Shown in pieces: positions 17,419 through 24,947 of a stretch of 56,108 nucleotides of DNA. The stretch covers positions 1-56,108 of the forward strand of contig JAFUQQ010000005.1 in NCBI GenBank assembly GCA_017472285.1. Direction: 5' to 3'. Numbering within the stretch: the stretch's first letter is position 1; each line of letters opens with the position of its first letter. The position numbers were made by a program, and so were the translations under genes. This stretch comes from Clostridia bacterium (GTDB lineage Bacteria > Bacillota > Clostridia > Oscillospirales > CAG-272). The notes below the pieces were generated by a model. That model ran no database searches. It worked only from the letters and a program-made list of their open reading frames with translations, and was not told the origin of the DNA.

Positions 17419-18342
17419 ATGACTTGGTCACAGCTTAAAGTAACTTGTAAAGTTCCTCATCTCGATACACTTTGCGCCATTATGTCCGTCATTGATTCCG
17501 CAATCATGATCGAAGATTACAGCGATATTGAAACGGGACTCAAGACCGTTTACGGCGATCTCATCGACGAATCCATTTTAAATAGCGATAAGAGCATTGC
17601 CGCTTGCAGTATTTACGTTTCCGAAGACAAAAATATCAACGAGTACATTTCTTTTATCAAGTCCCAACTTGATGAAAATGGTATCGATGGCAAGATCGAA
17701 GTTCTCGGCACGGATGAAGAAGAATGGTCGACGGCATGGAAAAAATATTATAAACCCACGCATATCGGTCATAAAATGGTCATCGTTCCGAGTTGGGAGG
17801 AATATACTCCTACGGAAGAAGAAATTGTGATCGATATGGATCCCGGTATGGCATTCGGTACGGGTACGCATGAAACCACCCGTCTTTGCGCGGAACTCCT
17901 CGAAGAAAATATCCAAGCGGGTGATTATATGCTCGACGTTGGCAGCGGCAGCGGTATTCTTGCAATCTGCGCTTCCAAGCTCGGCGCGGGTAAATGTGCG
18001 GCTTGCGATATCGACCCTGTTGCTGTGCGCACGGAAAAAGAAAATGCCGAAAGAAATGCTTGCGGTAATATCGATTGTTACGTTTCCGATCTTCTTTCCG
18101 ACGTAAAACTTCTTGACGGTCGTCAGTTTGATATCGTAACGGCGAATATCGTTGCGGATATCATCATCCGTCTTGCGCCGAACGTGGGTGCATTCATCCG
18201 CAAGGACGGTCTTTTCATTGCTTCGGGTATCATCGACGAAAGGGAAGCAGACGTGGATGCGGCTCTGAAAAAATGCGGTTTTGAGAAACTTGCGGCAAAG
18301 CACGAAAAAGGCTGGTGCGCCGTTTTGTTTAAAAAACCATAA
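17419..18342 (+). CDS. prmA: Ribosomal protein L11 methyltransferase
   Basis: A 307-residue S-adenosylmethionine enzyme that trimethylates ribosomal protein L11. The N-terminal substrate-recognition domain includes EEWSTAWKKYYKPTHIG. The SAM-binding domain has DPGMAFGTGTHETTRL, then motif I MLDVGSGSGILAI near 177 and the DIVTANIVADII region. A GAAAGGA site is placed before the ATG. It follows dnaJ by 21 bases, the usual order in this phylum, so it belongs to the same operon. Confidence 0.96.
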   Translation: MTWSQLKVTCKVPHLDTLCAIMSVIDSAIMIEDYSDIETGLKTVYGDLIDESILNSDKSIAACSIYVSEDKNINEYISFIKSQLDENGIDGKIEVLGTDEEEWSTAWKKYYKPTHIGHKMVIVPSWEEYTPTEEEIVIDMDPGMAFGTGTHETTRLCAELLEENIQAGDYMLDVGSGSGILAICASKLGAGKCAACDIDPVAVRTEKENAERNACGNIDCYVSDLLSDVKLLDGRQFDIVTANIVADIIIRLAPNVGAFIRKDGLFIASGIIDEREADVDAALKKCGFEKLAAKHEKGWCAVLFKKP

Positions 18343-18379
18343 AATTTTCAAAAATTATGTGAAAATTCATCAAAAATTC

Positions 18380-18408
18380 TTTACAAAAATATATTTTTGG
18401 TATATAAT
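18380..18408 (+). promoter_or_regulatory. Promoter before rsmE
   Basis: TTTACA at 18380-18385, 17 bases, TATAAT at 18403-18408. This gives rsmE its own start besides read-through from the heat-shock operon. Confidence 0.85.
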
Positions 18409-18421
18409 AATAGTTAATCTT

Positions 18422-18460
18422 ACGGGATATGTGAATTGGCATTTATATATCCCGTTTTTG
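18422..18460 (+). terminator. Terminator-like hairpin in the rsmE leader
   Basis: ACGGGATAT (18422-18430) and ATATCCCGT (18447-18455) form a 9-bp stem followed by TTTT. It lies between a strong promoter and the rsmE ribosome site, so it may act as an attenuator. No alternative antiterminator pairing was found by eye. Confidence 0.65.
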
Positions 18461-18498
18461 TATGTAAAAAAGCGATGTTATTTGTAAGGGGACTTTGT

Positions 18499-19233
18499 AT
18501 GCCGAGATTTTTTCTTTCTTCGGGAATGTATGAAAACGGATTTTTTCAAATTTCCGGTGACGATGCCAAACATATTTCATTTTCTTTGCGTATGCGTCGC
18601 GGCGAGCATCTGACCGTCTGCGATGGCGAAGGGATGGATTATGATTGCGAGATCACTGCGATGGACGGTCAGACCGTGACGCTTGCGATTCTTTCGTCTT
18701 ATCCGACGGTGACGGAACCGCCCGTGAAGATTCGTTTATATCAGTCCGTTCCCAAAGGAGATAAATTCGAGTACATCGTGCAAAAAGCCGTTGAACTCGG
18801 CGTTTCGGAGATCGTGCCCGTTTATTCCTCGCGCTGTATCGTAAAACCCGATGCCAAAAGCGAAGAAAAACGGATTGCCCGTCTCGGCAGAATTGCTGAG
18901 GAAGCCGCAAAACAATGCGGCAGAGGAATCATCCCCCGTGTGTTACCGCATATGCGGTACTCGGATGCGGTGAAGAACTGCGGTGAAAACGCTTTCATTT
19001 GTTATGAGGATGAAAAATCCTTTTCTCTGAAGGCGTATTTGCGTGATTTCTCCGAAAAGGGAGGAAACGCTCTCTCCTTTTTCGTCGGTCCCGAGGGCGG
19101 TTATGCCGCCGATGAGGTCGCGCTTGCCTCCGCAAACGGAATCCCTTCCGTGAAGCTCGGTCCGCGTATCCTCAGAAGCGAAACAGCTTCGGGATTTGTC
19201 CTTTCTTCTGTAACATACGCCTTTGAACTCTAA
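18499..19233 (+). CDS. rsmE: 16S rRNA (uracil-1498-N3)-methyltransferase
   Basis: A 244-residue SPOUT-class enzyme that methylates N3 of U1498 in 16S rRNA. The N-terminal PUA-like domain (MPRFFLSSG, then DDAKHISFSLRMRRGEHL) is followed by the knotted SAM domain with KGDKFEYIVQKAVELGV, the glycine-rich FFVGPEGGYAADE and KLGPRILRSETA. The start at 18499 follows AAGGGGA and matches the family N terminus; the frame is open further upstream but only through the leader hairpin. Confidence 0.96.
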   Translation: MPRFFLSSGMYENGFFQISGDDAKHISFSLRMRRGEHLTVCDGEGMDYDCEITAMDGQTVTLAILSSYPTVTEPPVKIRLYQSVPKGDKFEYIVQKAVELGVSEIVPVYSSRCIVKPDAKSEEKRIARLGRIAEEAAKQCGRGIIPRVLPHMRYSDAVKNCGENAFICYEDEKSFSLKAYLRDFSEKGGNALSFFVGPEGGYAADEVALASANGIPSVKLGPRILRSETASGFVLSSVTYAFEL

Positions 19234-19241
19234 ATCCAAAA

Positions 19242-19284
19242 CACAGATTTGTCCGTCGGTGGTCGGACAAGAAAAAGATCTGTG
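19242..19284. other. Two-tier hairpin between rsmE and a membrane protein gene
   Basis: CACAGAT (19242-19248) pairs with ATCTGTG (19278-19284), and inside it TTGTCCG (19249-19255) pairs with CGGACAA (19264-19270). It starts nine bases after the rsmE stop. No T run follows, so it is not a standard terminator. Confidence 0.6.
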
Positions 19285-19320
19285 CCCAAAAATATATACC
19301 GCCGAGATTGGAAAAGAATT

Positions 19321-20106
19321 ATGACTGACAAAAAAACAAAAAACAAACAGAATGCCGAAGCGATGGCCCAGGAAGATATTCAGCTTTATCGCCTTTTTAT
19401 GATTTTTGGCGCGGCAATTCTTGGCTTCGCAGGTCTCCGCTTGATTCCGGACTATGTATTTTCCCGTGTGCTCGGTATCGGTCAGTGGATCGCTTTGGCA
19501 CTCCTTGTGATCGCAACTGCCGGTTACATTTATATCCGTTGTATCAAAAAAGTCGATGAAAGCGGAAAACTTATCACAAGCACGGGTGTCGCTTATTTCC
19601 TGCTTCCCGTTCTCTTTATGCTTGCTACTTATCGCTCCTTTGATAAAGCAAATTTCAAGTTCCAGCTTTTCTTTGCGCTTCTCTCCATCTTCGCTGTGAT
19701 CTACAATATCTATAAAAGAGAGTTCAAAAACATCACGGCTTTGACTTTTATTTGTGCGATTGGTCTTTACTATGCGGCACACCCCGTATATTCCGTTGCG
19801 TATAGCTGGATCGAAATCGCTGTTGCAGCCCTCTCCGAAGCTTTGATGATCGCATTCCCGATTTTCGCTATCGTACTGCTTATCTGTGCGATGATGAATA
19901 AAAAAGGTGTCGTTCGTTTCAAAGGACACACCGTTTATGCGCTTCCCAGCAAATTCGGCGGTATTCTTGCTTTCGTTATGAGCAGCGTGCTTCTTCTTGC
20001 GGCGGCTATTCTCATGATCGTTCCCGCAATCTTCACATATGTTATGATCTCCGTTCTCGTTTGCTATGTCATTGTTGGTATAGTTTGCACGATTAGACTC
20101 ATTTGA
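19321..20106 (+). CDS. Polytopic membrane protein of unknown function
   Basis: A 261-residue protein with a charged N terminus (MTDKKTKNKQ), then about seven hydrophobic segments (near 28-46, 54-72, 86-102, 112-128, 137-153, 160-195, 217-258). Small basic loops suggest an N-in topology. I do not recognise the family and see no catalytic motif. The ATG at 19321 is chosen over an upstream in-frame TTG because the hairpin precedes it; only a weak GGAAAAG site is present. Confidence 0.75.
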   Translation: MTDKKTKNKQNAEAMAQEDIQLYRLFMIFGAAILGFAGLRLIPDYVFSRVLGIGQWIALALLVIATAGYIYIRCIKKVDESGKLITSTGVAYFLLPVLFMLATYRSFDKANFKFQLFFALLSIFAVIYNIYKREFKNITALTFICAIGLYYAAHPVYSVAYSWIEIAVAALSEALMIAFPIFAIVLLICAMMNKKGVVRFKGHTVYALPSKFGGILAFVMSSVLLLAAAILMIVPAIFTYVMISVLVCYVIVGIVCTIRLI

Positions 20107-20132
20107 TTTTAGATGATTTTACAAAATAACTA

Positions 20133-20161
20133 TTGAAATTCCACAAAAAATAGTGTAGAAT
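20133..20161 (+). promoter_or_regulatory. Promoter of the CdaR/PucR-type regulator gene
   Basis: TTGAAA at 20133-20138, 17 bases, TAGAAT at 20156-20161, about 60 bases before the start codon. Confidence 0.75.
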
Positions 20162-20219
20162 GAAAATAGTTCTTCAACATCCACAGATTACAATTAAAGT
20201 TAAAAGGGGAAATTAATAT

Positions 20220-21305
20220 ATGTCGAACAGGTTATTTCAAGGGCTCATTCATCAAATGAAGGACGCGATCGGCAGAACGATCGGCGTTATTGATGAGAGC
20301 GGTGTCATCGTTGCTTGCAGCGATCTGATGAAAATCGGTGAAACCAAGCAGGCAGTGAAGGAGGAACTTGCATATTCGGCAGACGCAGTCGTTTTTTCGG
20401 GCTATACTTACCGCTCGATGACAGGCGGTGTTCGTCCTGAATACGCAGTTTTTGTGGAAGGTGAGGATGGCATGGCGGATAAAATGTCTATGGTTCTCGC
20501 TGTTTCTCTCAATAATATCAAAAGTTTTCATGACGATAAATACGATAAAGTTTCTTTTATCAAAAATATCATCCTCGATAATATCCTGCCGGGTGATATC
20601 TACGTAAAAAGCAAGGAATTGCATTTCGCGCCCGACGTTTCCCGCGTGGTATTCCTTCTGAAGTTCCTTTCCAATTCGGAAAATTCGCCTTACGATATCA
20701 TTCAGAATATGTTTCCGAATACCAATCAAGATTACGTCATCAGCACGGGTGAACGCGATATCGTTCTTGTGCGCGAGGTCAAGCCCGGAACCGATATTGC
20801 CGAAGTGGAAGAAACCGCAACGATGATCGTCAATACTCTTGCATCTGAATTTTATACCAAGGTATCCATCGGTATCGGTAGCCTTGTCGATAACATCAAG
20901 GATATTTCCAAATCGTACAGAGAAGCACAGGCGGCTCTTGAGGTCGGCCGTGTATTTGATACGGATAAATCGGTTGTCAGCTACGAAAATCTCGGTATTG
21001 GTCGGCTCATTTATCAGCTCCCGACGACGCTTTGCGAAATGTTCCTCAATGAAGTTTTCAAAAAAGGTTCGATCGAAGCGCTTGACAGAGAAACGCTTTC
21101 CACCATTCAATGCTTCTTCGCAAACAATCTGAACGTTTCCGAAACGTCCAGAAAAATGTTCGTTCACAGAAATACGCTCGTTTACCGTTTGGATAAGATC
21201 AAAAAACTGACGGGACTTGATCTCCGTGAATTTGATAACGCGATCACCTTCAAGGTCGCTCTGATGGTACGCAGTTATCTTTCTTCCAAAAATACACGCT
21301 ATTAA
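20220..21305 (+). CDS. CdaR/PucR-family transcriptional regulator
   Basis: A 361-residue regulator with an N-terminal sensor region of CdaR type (RTIGVIDESGVIVACSD), a middle degenerate GGDEF-like domain (SIGIGSLVDNIKDISKSYREAQAALEVG) and a C-terminal PucR helix-turn-helix (LNVSETSRKMFVHRNTLVYRLDKIKKLTG, with the conserved HRNTL). Members control sugar-acid, purine or other catabolic genes. No target is evident here; the following genes are housekeeping. AAAGGGGA precedes the ATG. Confidence 0.88.
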   Translation: MSNRLFQGLIHQMKDAIGRTIGVIDESGVIVACSDLMKIGETKQAVKEELAYSADAVVFSGYTYRSMTGGVRPEYAVFVEGEDGMADKMSMVLAVSLNNIKSFHDDKYDKVSFIKNIILDNILPGDIYVKSKELHFAPDVSRVVFLLKFLSNSENSPYDIIQNMFPNTNQDYVISTGERDIVLVREVKPGTDIAEVEETATMIVNTLASEFYTKVSIGIGSLVDNIKDISKSYREAQAALEVGRVFDTDKSVVSYENLGIGRLIYQLPTTLCEMFLNEVFKKGSIEALDRETLSTIQCFFANNLNVSETSRKMFVHRNTLVYRLDKIKKLTGLDLREFDNAITFKVALMVRSYLSSKNTRY

Positions 21306-21382
21306 GTGCTGATCTCTCATAGTAAAAACTGAGCGTCCTTGTTGTTTTTCAGGGTCGCTCAATATTTGAAAGGATTCTTACC

Positions 21383-22678
21383 ATGGATCAATTCCATAAC
21401 CAACAGGACGAAACCGCCTCGATCGCTCCCATTACTCCAATCGGAACGATAAAGAAAAAACGGGAACCGCTCCGCATATCGCTTCCCGTTCTGATTATCT
21501 GCATTCTTCTGACAGGTGTTTTCGTTTTCATGGCAACTTACGTTCCGCTTTCGCTTGCGTGCAAACAAGAAGTGGAAAAAGCATACGGACGTTTTGCCAA
21601 ATATGAAAAATTGACAGAGATTGCTGAACTTTACGATAAAAATTACCTTTATGAAGTCGATCCCGAGCTTTTGGAGGAAGCGCTGGTCAGCGCGTACGTT
21701 TACGGCAACGGCGACCGCTTCTCGTCTTATTATACAAAAGACGAATGGCTGCAGCAGCTTGCGGAGTCTTCGGGTAATTCCGTCGGTATCGGCGTTTATA
21801 TCACCAACGATCCGACAAAGGGACTTCATATCGTTCAGATCATGAAAGATTCTCCCGCGCAAAAGGCAGGTCTTCTGAAAGGCGATATCATCAAAAAAAT
21901 TGACGGCGAGGACGTACTGACGCTCGGTTTTGATGCAGCCGCCGACAAAGTCCGCGGTGAGATCGGTACCGTTGTAACGCTGACTGTTCAGCGCGGCGAG
22001 GAAATTCTTTCCGTTCCTGTCACACGAGGTACTTACGTTGCCGAAACCGTTTATCACGAGCTTCTGGAAGTCAATGGTACAAAGCTCGGCTATATCCATA
22101 TCACAGAATTTATAAGCGAAGAAGTCACAGCGAAGCAATTCAAAGAAGCTGTTACGCTTCTGAGAAATGGCGGCGCGGAAGGTCTGATCTTTGACGTTCG
22201 CGATAATCCCGGCGGCGATTTGAATGCGATCTGCAATATTCTCGATTATCTGCTCCCGCAAGGTCCGATCATCCGTATGTCTTATGCCGGCAGCGATAAA
22301 GAGGAAACAATCTATTCCCATGAGTCTGAGATCGATATGCCGATGATCGTTCTTGCCAATGAAAATACCGCTTCCGCGGCGGAGCTTTTTACTTCAGCAC
22401 TCCGCGATTACGATAAAGCGGACATTGTCGGTCAGACGACTTACGGTAAGGGTTGCGGTCAGACGGGAGAAATGCTTTCCGATGGCAGCGTGGCCTTTAT
22501 TACCACTTTTCTTTATAGCCCTCCTTTTTCCGATAATTATGACGGCATCGGTATCGTTCCCGATCATGAAGCCGTGCTCCCTGAGGAATGGCAGACAACC
22601 AATCTTTTCCTCGTTCCGCATAATGAAGACACTCAGCTTATCAAAGCCATCGAAGTCTTACTCACACAATTACCTTAA
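21383..22678 (+). CDS. S41-family C-terminal processing protease
   Basis: A 431-residue membrane-anchored serine protease. A single transmembrane helix (about 34-54) follows a short cytoplasmic tail, then a PDZ domain (about 130-215, with GIGVYITNDP and PAQKAGLLKGDIIKKIDGEDV) and the S41 catalytic domain. The Ser of ANENTASAAELF and the Lys of TTYGKGCGQ form the expected dyad. It would cleave extracytoplasmic proteins near their C termini. GAAAGGA lies before the ATG. The upstream gap has an imperfect hairpin (TGAGCGTCC / GGGTCGCTCA) and no clear promoter. Confidence 0.93.
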   Translation: MDQFHNQQDETASIAPITPIGTIKKKREPLRISLPVLIICILLTGVFVFMATYVPLSLACKQEVEKAYGRFAKYEKLTEIAELYDKNYLYEVDPELLEEALVSAYVYGNGDRFSSYYTKDEWLQQLAESSGNSVGIGVYITNDPTKGLHIVQIMKDSPAQKAGLLKGDIIKKIDGEDVLTLGFDAAADKVRGEIGTVVTLTVQRGEEILSVPVTRGTYVAETVYHELLEVNGTKLGYIHITEFISEEVTAKQFKEAVTLLRNGGAEGLIFDVRDNPGGDLNAICNILDYLLPQGPIIRMSYAGSDKEETIYSHESEIDMPMIVLANENTASAAELFTSALRDYDKADIVGQTTYGKGCGQTGEMLSDGSVAFITTFLYSPPFSDNYDGIGIVPDHEAVLPEEWQTTNLFLVPHNEDTQLIKAIEVLLTQLP

Positions 22679-22705
22679 ATAATAAAATACAAGGAGAATA
22701 CAATC

Positions 22706-23182
22706 ATGCCAAAACAAATCGTTGTTACAGAATCAAGTTTTCAGAAACTGAGAGAAGAACTTGATTATTTAAAAAATGTCAAACGTAAGGAAGCTGCCGA
22801 AAACGTTGGTATCGCCCGTTCCTACGGTGACCTTGCGGAAAACAGCGAATACGATGAAGCAAAAAATGAACAAGCGAAACTGGAAGCGCAGATCGCTGAA
22901 CTCGAAGAAACCATCGCGCACGCAAAAGTTATCAGCGACCACGAAATTCAGACGGATGTCGTTAACGTGGGCGTTACCGTTACTCTTTATGACATGGAAG
23001 CCGAAGAAACGGTTGCTTATACCATCGTAAGCCCCAGAGAAGTCGATGCTCTCAATAATATGATTTCCGATCAGTGTCCTGTGGGCAAGAAATTGATCGG
23101 CACGAAAGTCGGTGACGTGGTTACCGTGGATATCCCTGACGGTATCGCAAGATTCAGAGTCATGAATATCGAAAAGAAATAA
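22706..23182 (+). CDS. greA: Transcription elongation factor GreA
   Basis: A 158-residue factor that rescues backtracked RNA polymerase by stimulating transcript cleavage. The N-terminal coiled coil (about 10-75) carries the tip motif YGDLAENSEYDEAK with the acidic Asp and Glu that hold the catalytic metal. The C-terminal FKBP-like domain includes SDQCPVGKKLIGTKVGD. CAAGGAGA precedes the start. lysS follows 29 bases later, a pairing often seen in Clostridia, so both share a message. Confidence 0.97.
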   Translation: MPKQIVVTESSFQKLREELDYLKNVKRKEAAENVGIARSYGDLAENSEYDEAKNEQAKLEAQIAELEETIAHAKVISDHEIQTDVVNVGVTVTLYDMEAEETVAYTIVSPREVDALNNMISDQCPVGKKLIGTKVGDVVTVDIPDGIARFRVMNIEKK

Positions 23183-23211
23183 AATCAATTTATCATTCAG
23201 AGGATAGAACA

Positions 23212-24744
23212 ATGAGTCAGGAAAAAATAAATGTACAAAATGAAGCCGAGGAAATGACCGCGGAAAAGGTGAATGAAATTTTTCAGATCCGCCGCGATAA
23301 GCTCTCCGCGCTCAAGGAATCGGGCAGAGACCCCTTCCAGGAAGTCAAGTATGACGTGACTGCAACCTCCAAGGAGATCGTTGCAAACTATACGGATGCA
23401 GATGAAGAAATCCCCGCAGAAGAAAAGACCATCCATTGCATCGCGGGCAGAATGATGAGCCGCAGAATCATGGGTAAAGCATCTTTTGCGCACATCAACG
23501 ACGGCGAAGGTAAGCTTCAGGTCTATATCAAACGCGATGATGTTGGCGAAGCTGATTACGCGGATTTCAAAAAATGGGATATCGGTGATATCCTCGGTAT
23601 CGAAGGCTATGCGTTCCGTACCAAAACAGGCGAAATCTCTCTCCATGCAAAGAAGATCAAGCTCCTCGCAAAATCCCTTCTCCCCCTTCCCGAAAAGTTC
23701 CATGGTCTCAAAGATATGGACCTCCGTTACCGTCAGCGTTACGTTGACCTTATCATGAATCCCGACGTAAAGGAAACTTTCGTAAAACGCTCTCAGATCC
23801 TCAAGGAAACACGCGCATTCCTTGATAACAAGGGCTTCCTTGAAGTTGATACTCCCATTCTTCTCCCTATCGAGATCGCTGCATCCGCACGTCATTTCAA
23901 GACGCATCACAATGCGCTTGATATGGATATGTATCTCCGTATCGAAACCGAACTTTACCTCAAGCGTCTGATCGTCGGCGGTATGAACAAAGTCTACGAA
24001 GTTGGCCGTATCTTCCGTAACGAAGGTATGGATACCAAACATAACCCCGAATTTACCACCATCGAACTTTATCAGGCATTTACAGACTATAAGGGTATGA
24101 TGGACCTTGTTGAAGAACTTTACAAGCACCTCGCTGAAGTCATCTGCGGTTCTCAGAAGATCACTTATCAGGGCGTTGAACTTGACCTTGGCAAGTGGGA
24201 ACGTCTGACCATGGCAGAAGCTGTCAAGAAATATGCCGGCGTTGATTACAACGATTGGGCAACCGATGAAGAAGCACGCGCTGTTGCAAAAGAAAAGCAC
24301 GTTGAAGTTGCTCCTGATGCAACCAAGGGCAGAGTTCTCATCGAATTCTTTGACGCTTACGTGGAAGAAAACCTCATTCAGCCTACCTTTATCTATGATT
24401 ACCCCGTTGAAAACAGCCCTCTCGCAAAACGTAAGAAAGACAACCCCATGTTCACAGAACGCTTTGAATATTTCATCTGTGCAACAGAATACGGTAATGC
24501 ATTCAGCGAGCTGAACGACCCTATCGATCAGAAGGAACGCTTCGAATATCAGCTTGAACAGAAGAAGAAAGCAGAACCCGATACCGCTGCAGAAGTTGAC
24601 TACGACTTCATCAATGCACTTGAATACGGTATGCCTCCCACAGGCGGTCTTGGTTTCGGTATCGACAGACTCGTTATGCTCCTTACCGATCAGGCCTCCA
24701 TCCGTGACGTGCTCCTGTTCCCCACGATGAAGCCCCTTGCTTAA
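23212..24744 (+). CDS. lysS: Lysyl-tRNA synthetase, class II
   Basis: A 510-residue enzyme charging tRNA-Lys. The N-terminal OB fold (about 65-150) binds the anticodon. The catalytic core has motif 2 (YEVGRIFRNEGMDTKHNPEF) and motif 3 (GLGFGIDRLVMLLTDQ), with the class II signature end RDVLLFPTMKP. Length and architecture match the bacterial family. CAGAGGA lies before the ATG. A family A repeat and a strong terminator follow. Confidence 0.98.
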   Translation: MSQEKINVQNEAEEMTAEKVNEIFQIRRDKLSALKESGRDPFQEVKYDVTATSKEIVANYTDADEEIPAEEKTIHCIAGRMMSRRIMGKASFAHINDGEGKLQVYIKRDDVGEADYADFKKWDIGDILGIEGYAFRTKTGEISLHAKKIKLLAKSLLPLPEKFHGLKDMDLRYRQRYVDLIMNPDVKETFVKRSQILKETRAFLDNKGFLEVDTPILLPIEIAASARHFKTHHNALDMDMYLRIETELYLKRLIVGGMNKVYEVGRIFRNEGMDTKHNPEFTTIELYQAFTDYKGMMDLVEELYKHLAEVICGSQKITYQGVELDLGKWERLTMAEAVKKYAGVDYNDWATDEEARAVAKEKHVEVAPDATKGRVLIEFFDAYVEENLIQPTFIYDYPVENSPLAKRKKDNPMFTERFEYFICATEYGNAFSELNDPIDQKERFEYQLEQKKKAEPDTAAEVDYDFINALEYGMPPTGGLGFGIDRLVMLLTDQASIRDVLLFPTMKPLA

Positions 24745-24750
24745 TTTTCT

Positions 24751-24806
24751 TTGGAAGAAACTTTTTGAAAAAAGTTCCTCACCAAACCCCATTACAAAAA
24801 CTTTTA
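24751..24806 (+). repeat. Dispersed repeat family A, copy 4
   Basis: GGAAGAAACTTTTT, an A run, AAGTTCCTCACCAAACCCC and CAAAAACTTTT begin eight bases after the lysS stop, in the same orientation to the upstream gene as copies 2, 5 and 6. It is somewhat diverged. Confidence 0.6.
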
Positions 24807-24810
24807 CCAA

Positions 24811-24843
24811 AAAAACTCCCAATATTTTTGGGAGTTTTTTGTT
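24811..24843 (+). terminator. Terminator of greA-lysS
   Basis: AAAACTCCCAA and TTGGGAGTTTT form a strong stem with a short AT-rich loop, followed by T6. Confidence 0.93.
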
Positions 24844-24853
24844 TATTATTCTC

Positions 24854-24883
24854 TTGACAATTACGGTGAATTTATGCTATCAT
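24854..24883 (+). promoter_or_regulatory. Promoter of the glycosidase-isomerase operon
   Basis: TTGACA at 24854-24859, 18 bases, TATCAT at 24878-24883 with an upstream TG (extended -10). Confidence 0.82.
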
Positions 24884-24947
24884 GCTCTTGACGAAGATCG
24901 TGTTTTCTTTTGTCATTAAAAAATAATATGATTTTGGAGGTCCTCTC

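Noticed and set aside
23197..24822. 541-residue open frame opposite lysS
   Set aside because: Antisense shadow of a highly expressed gene.
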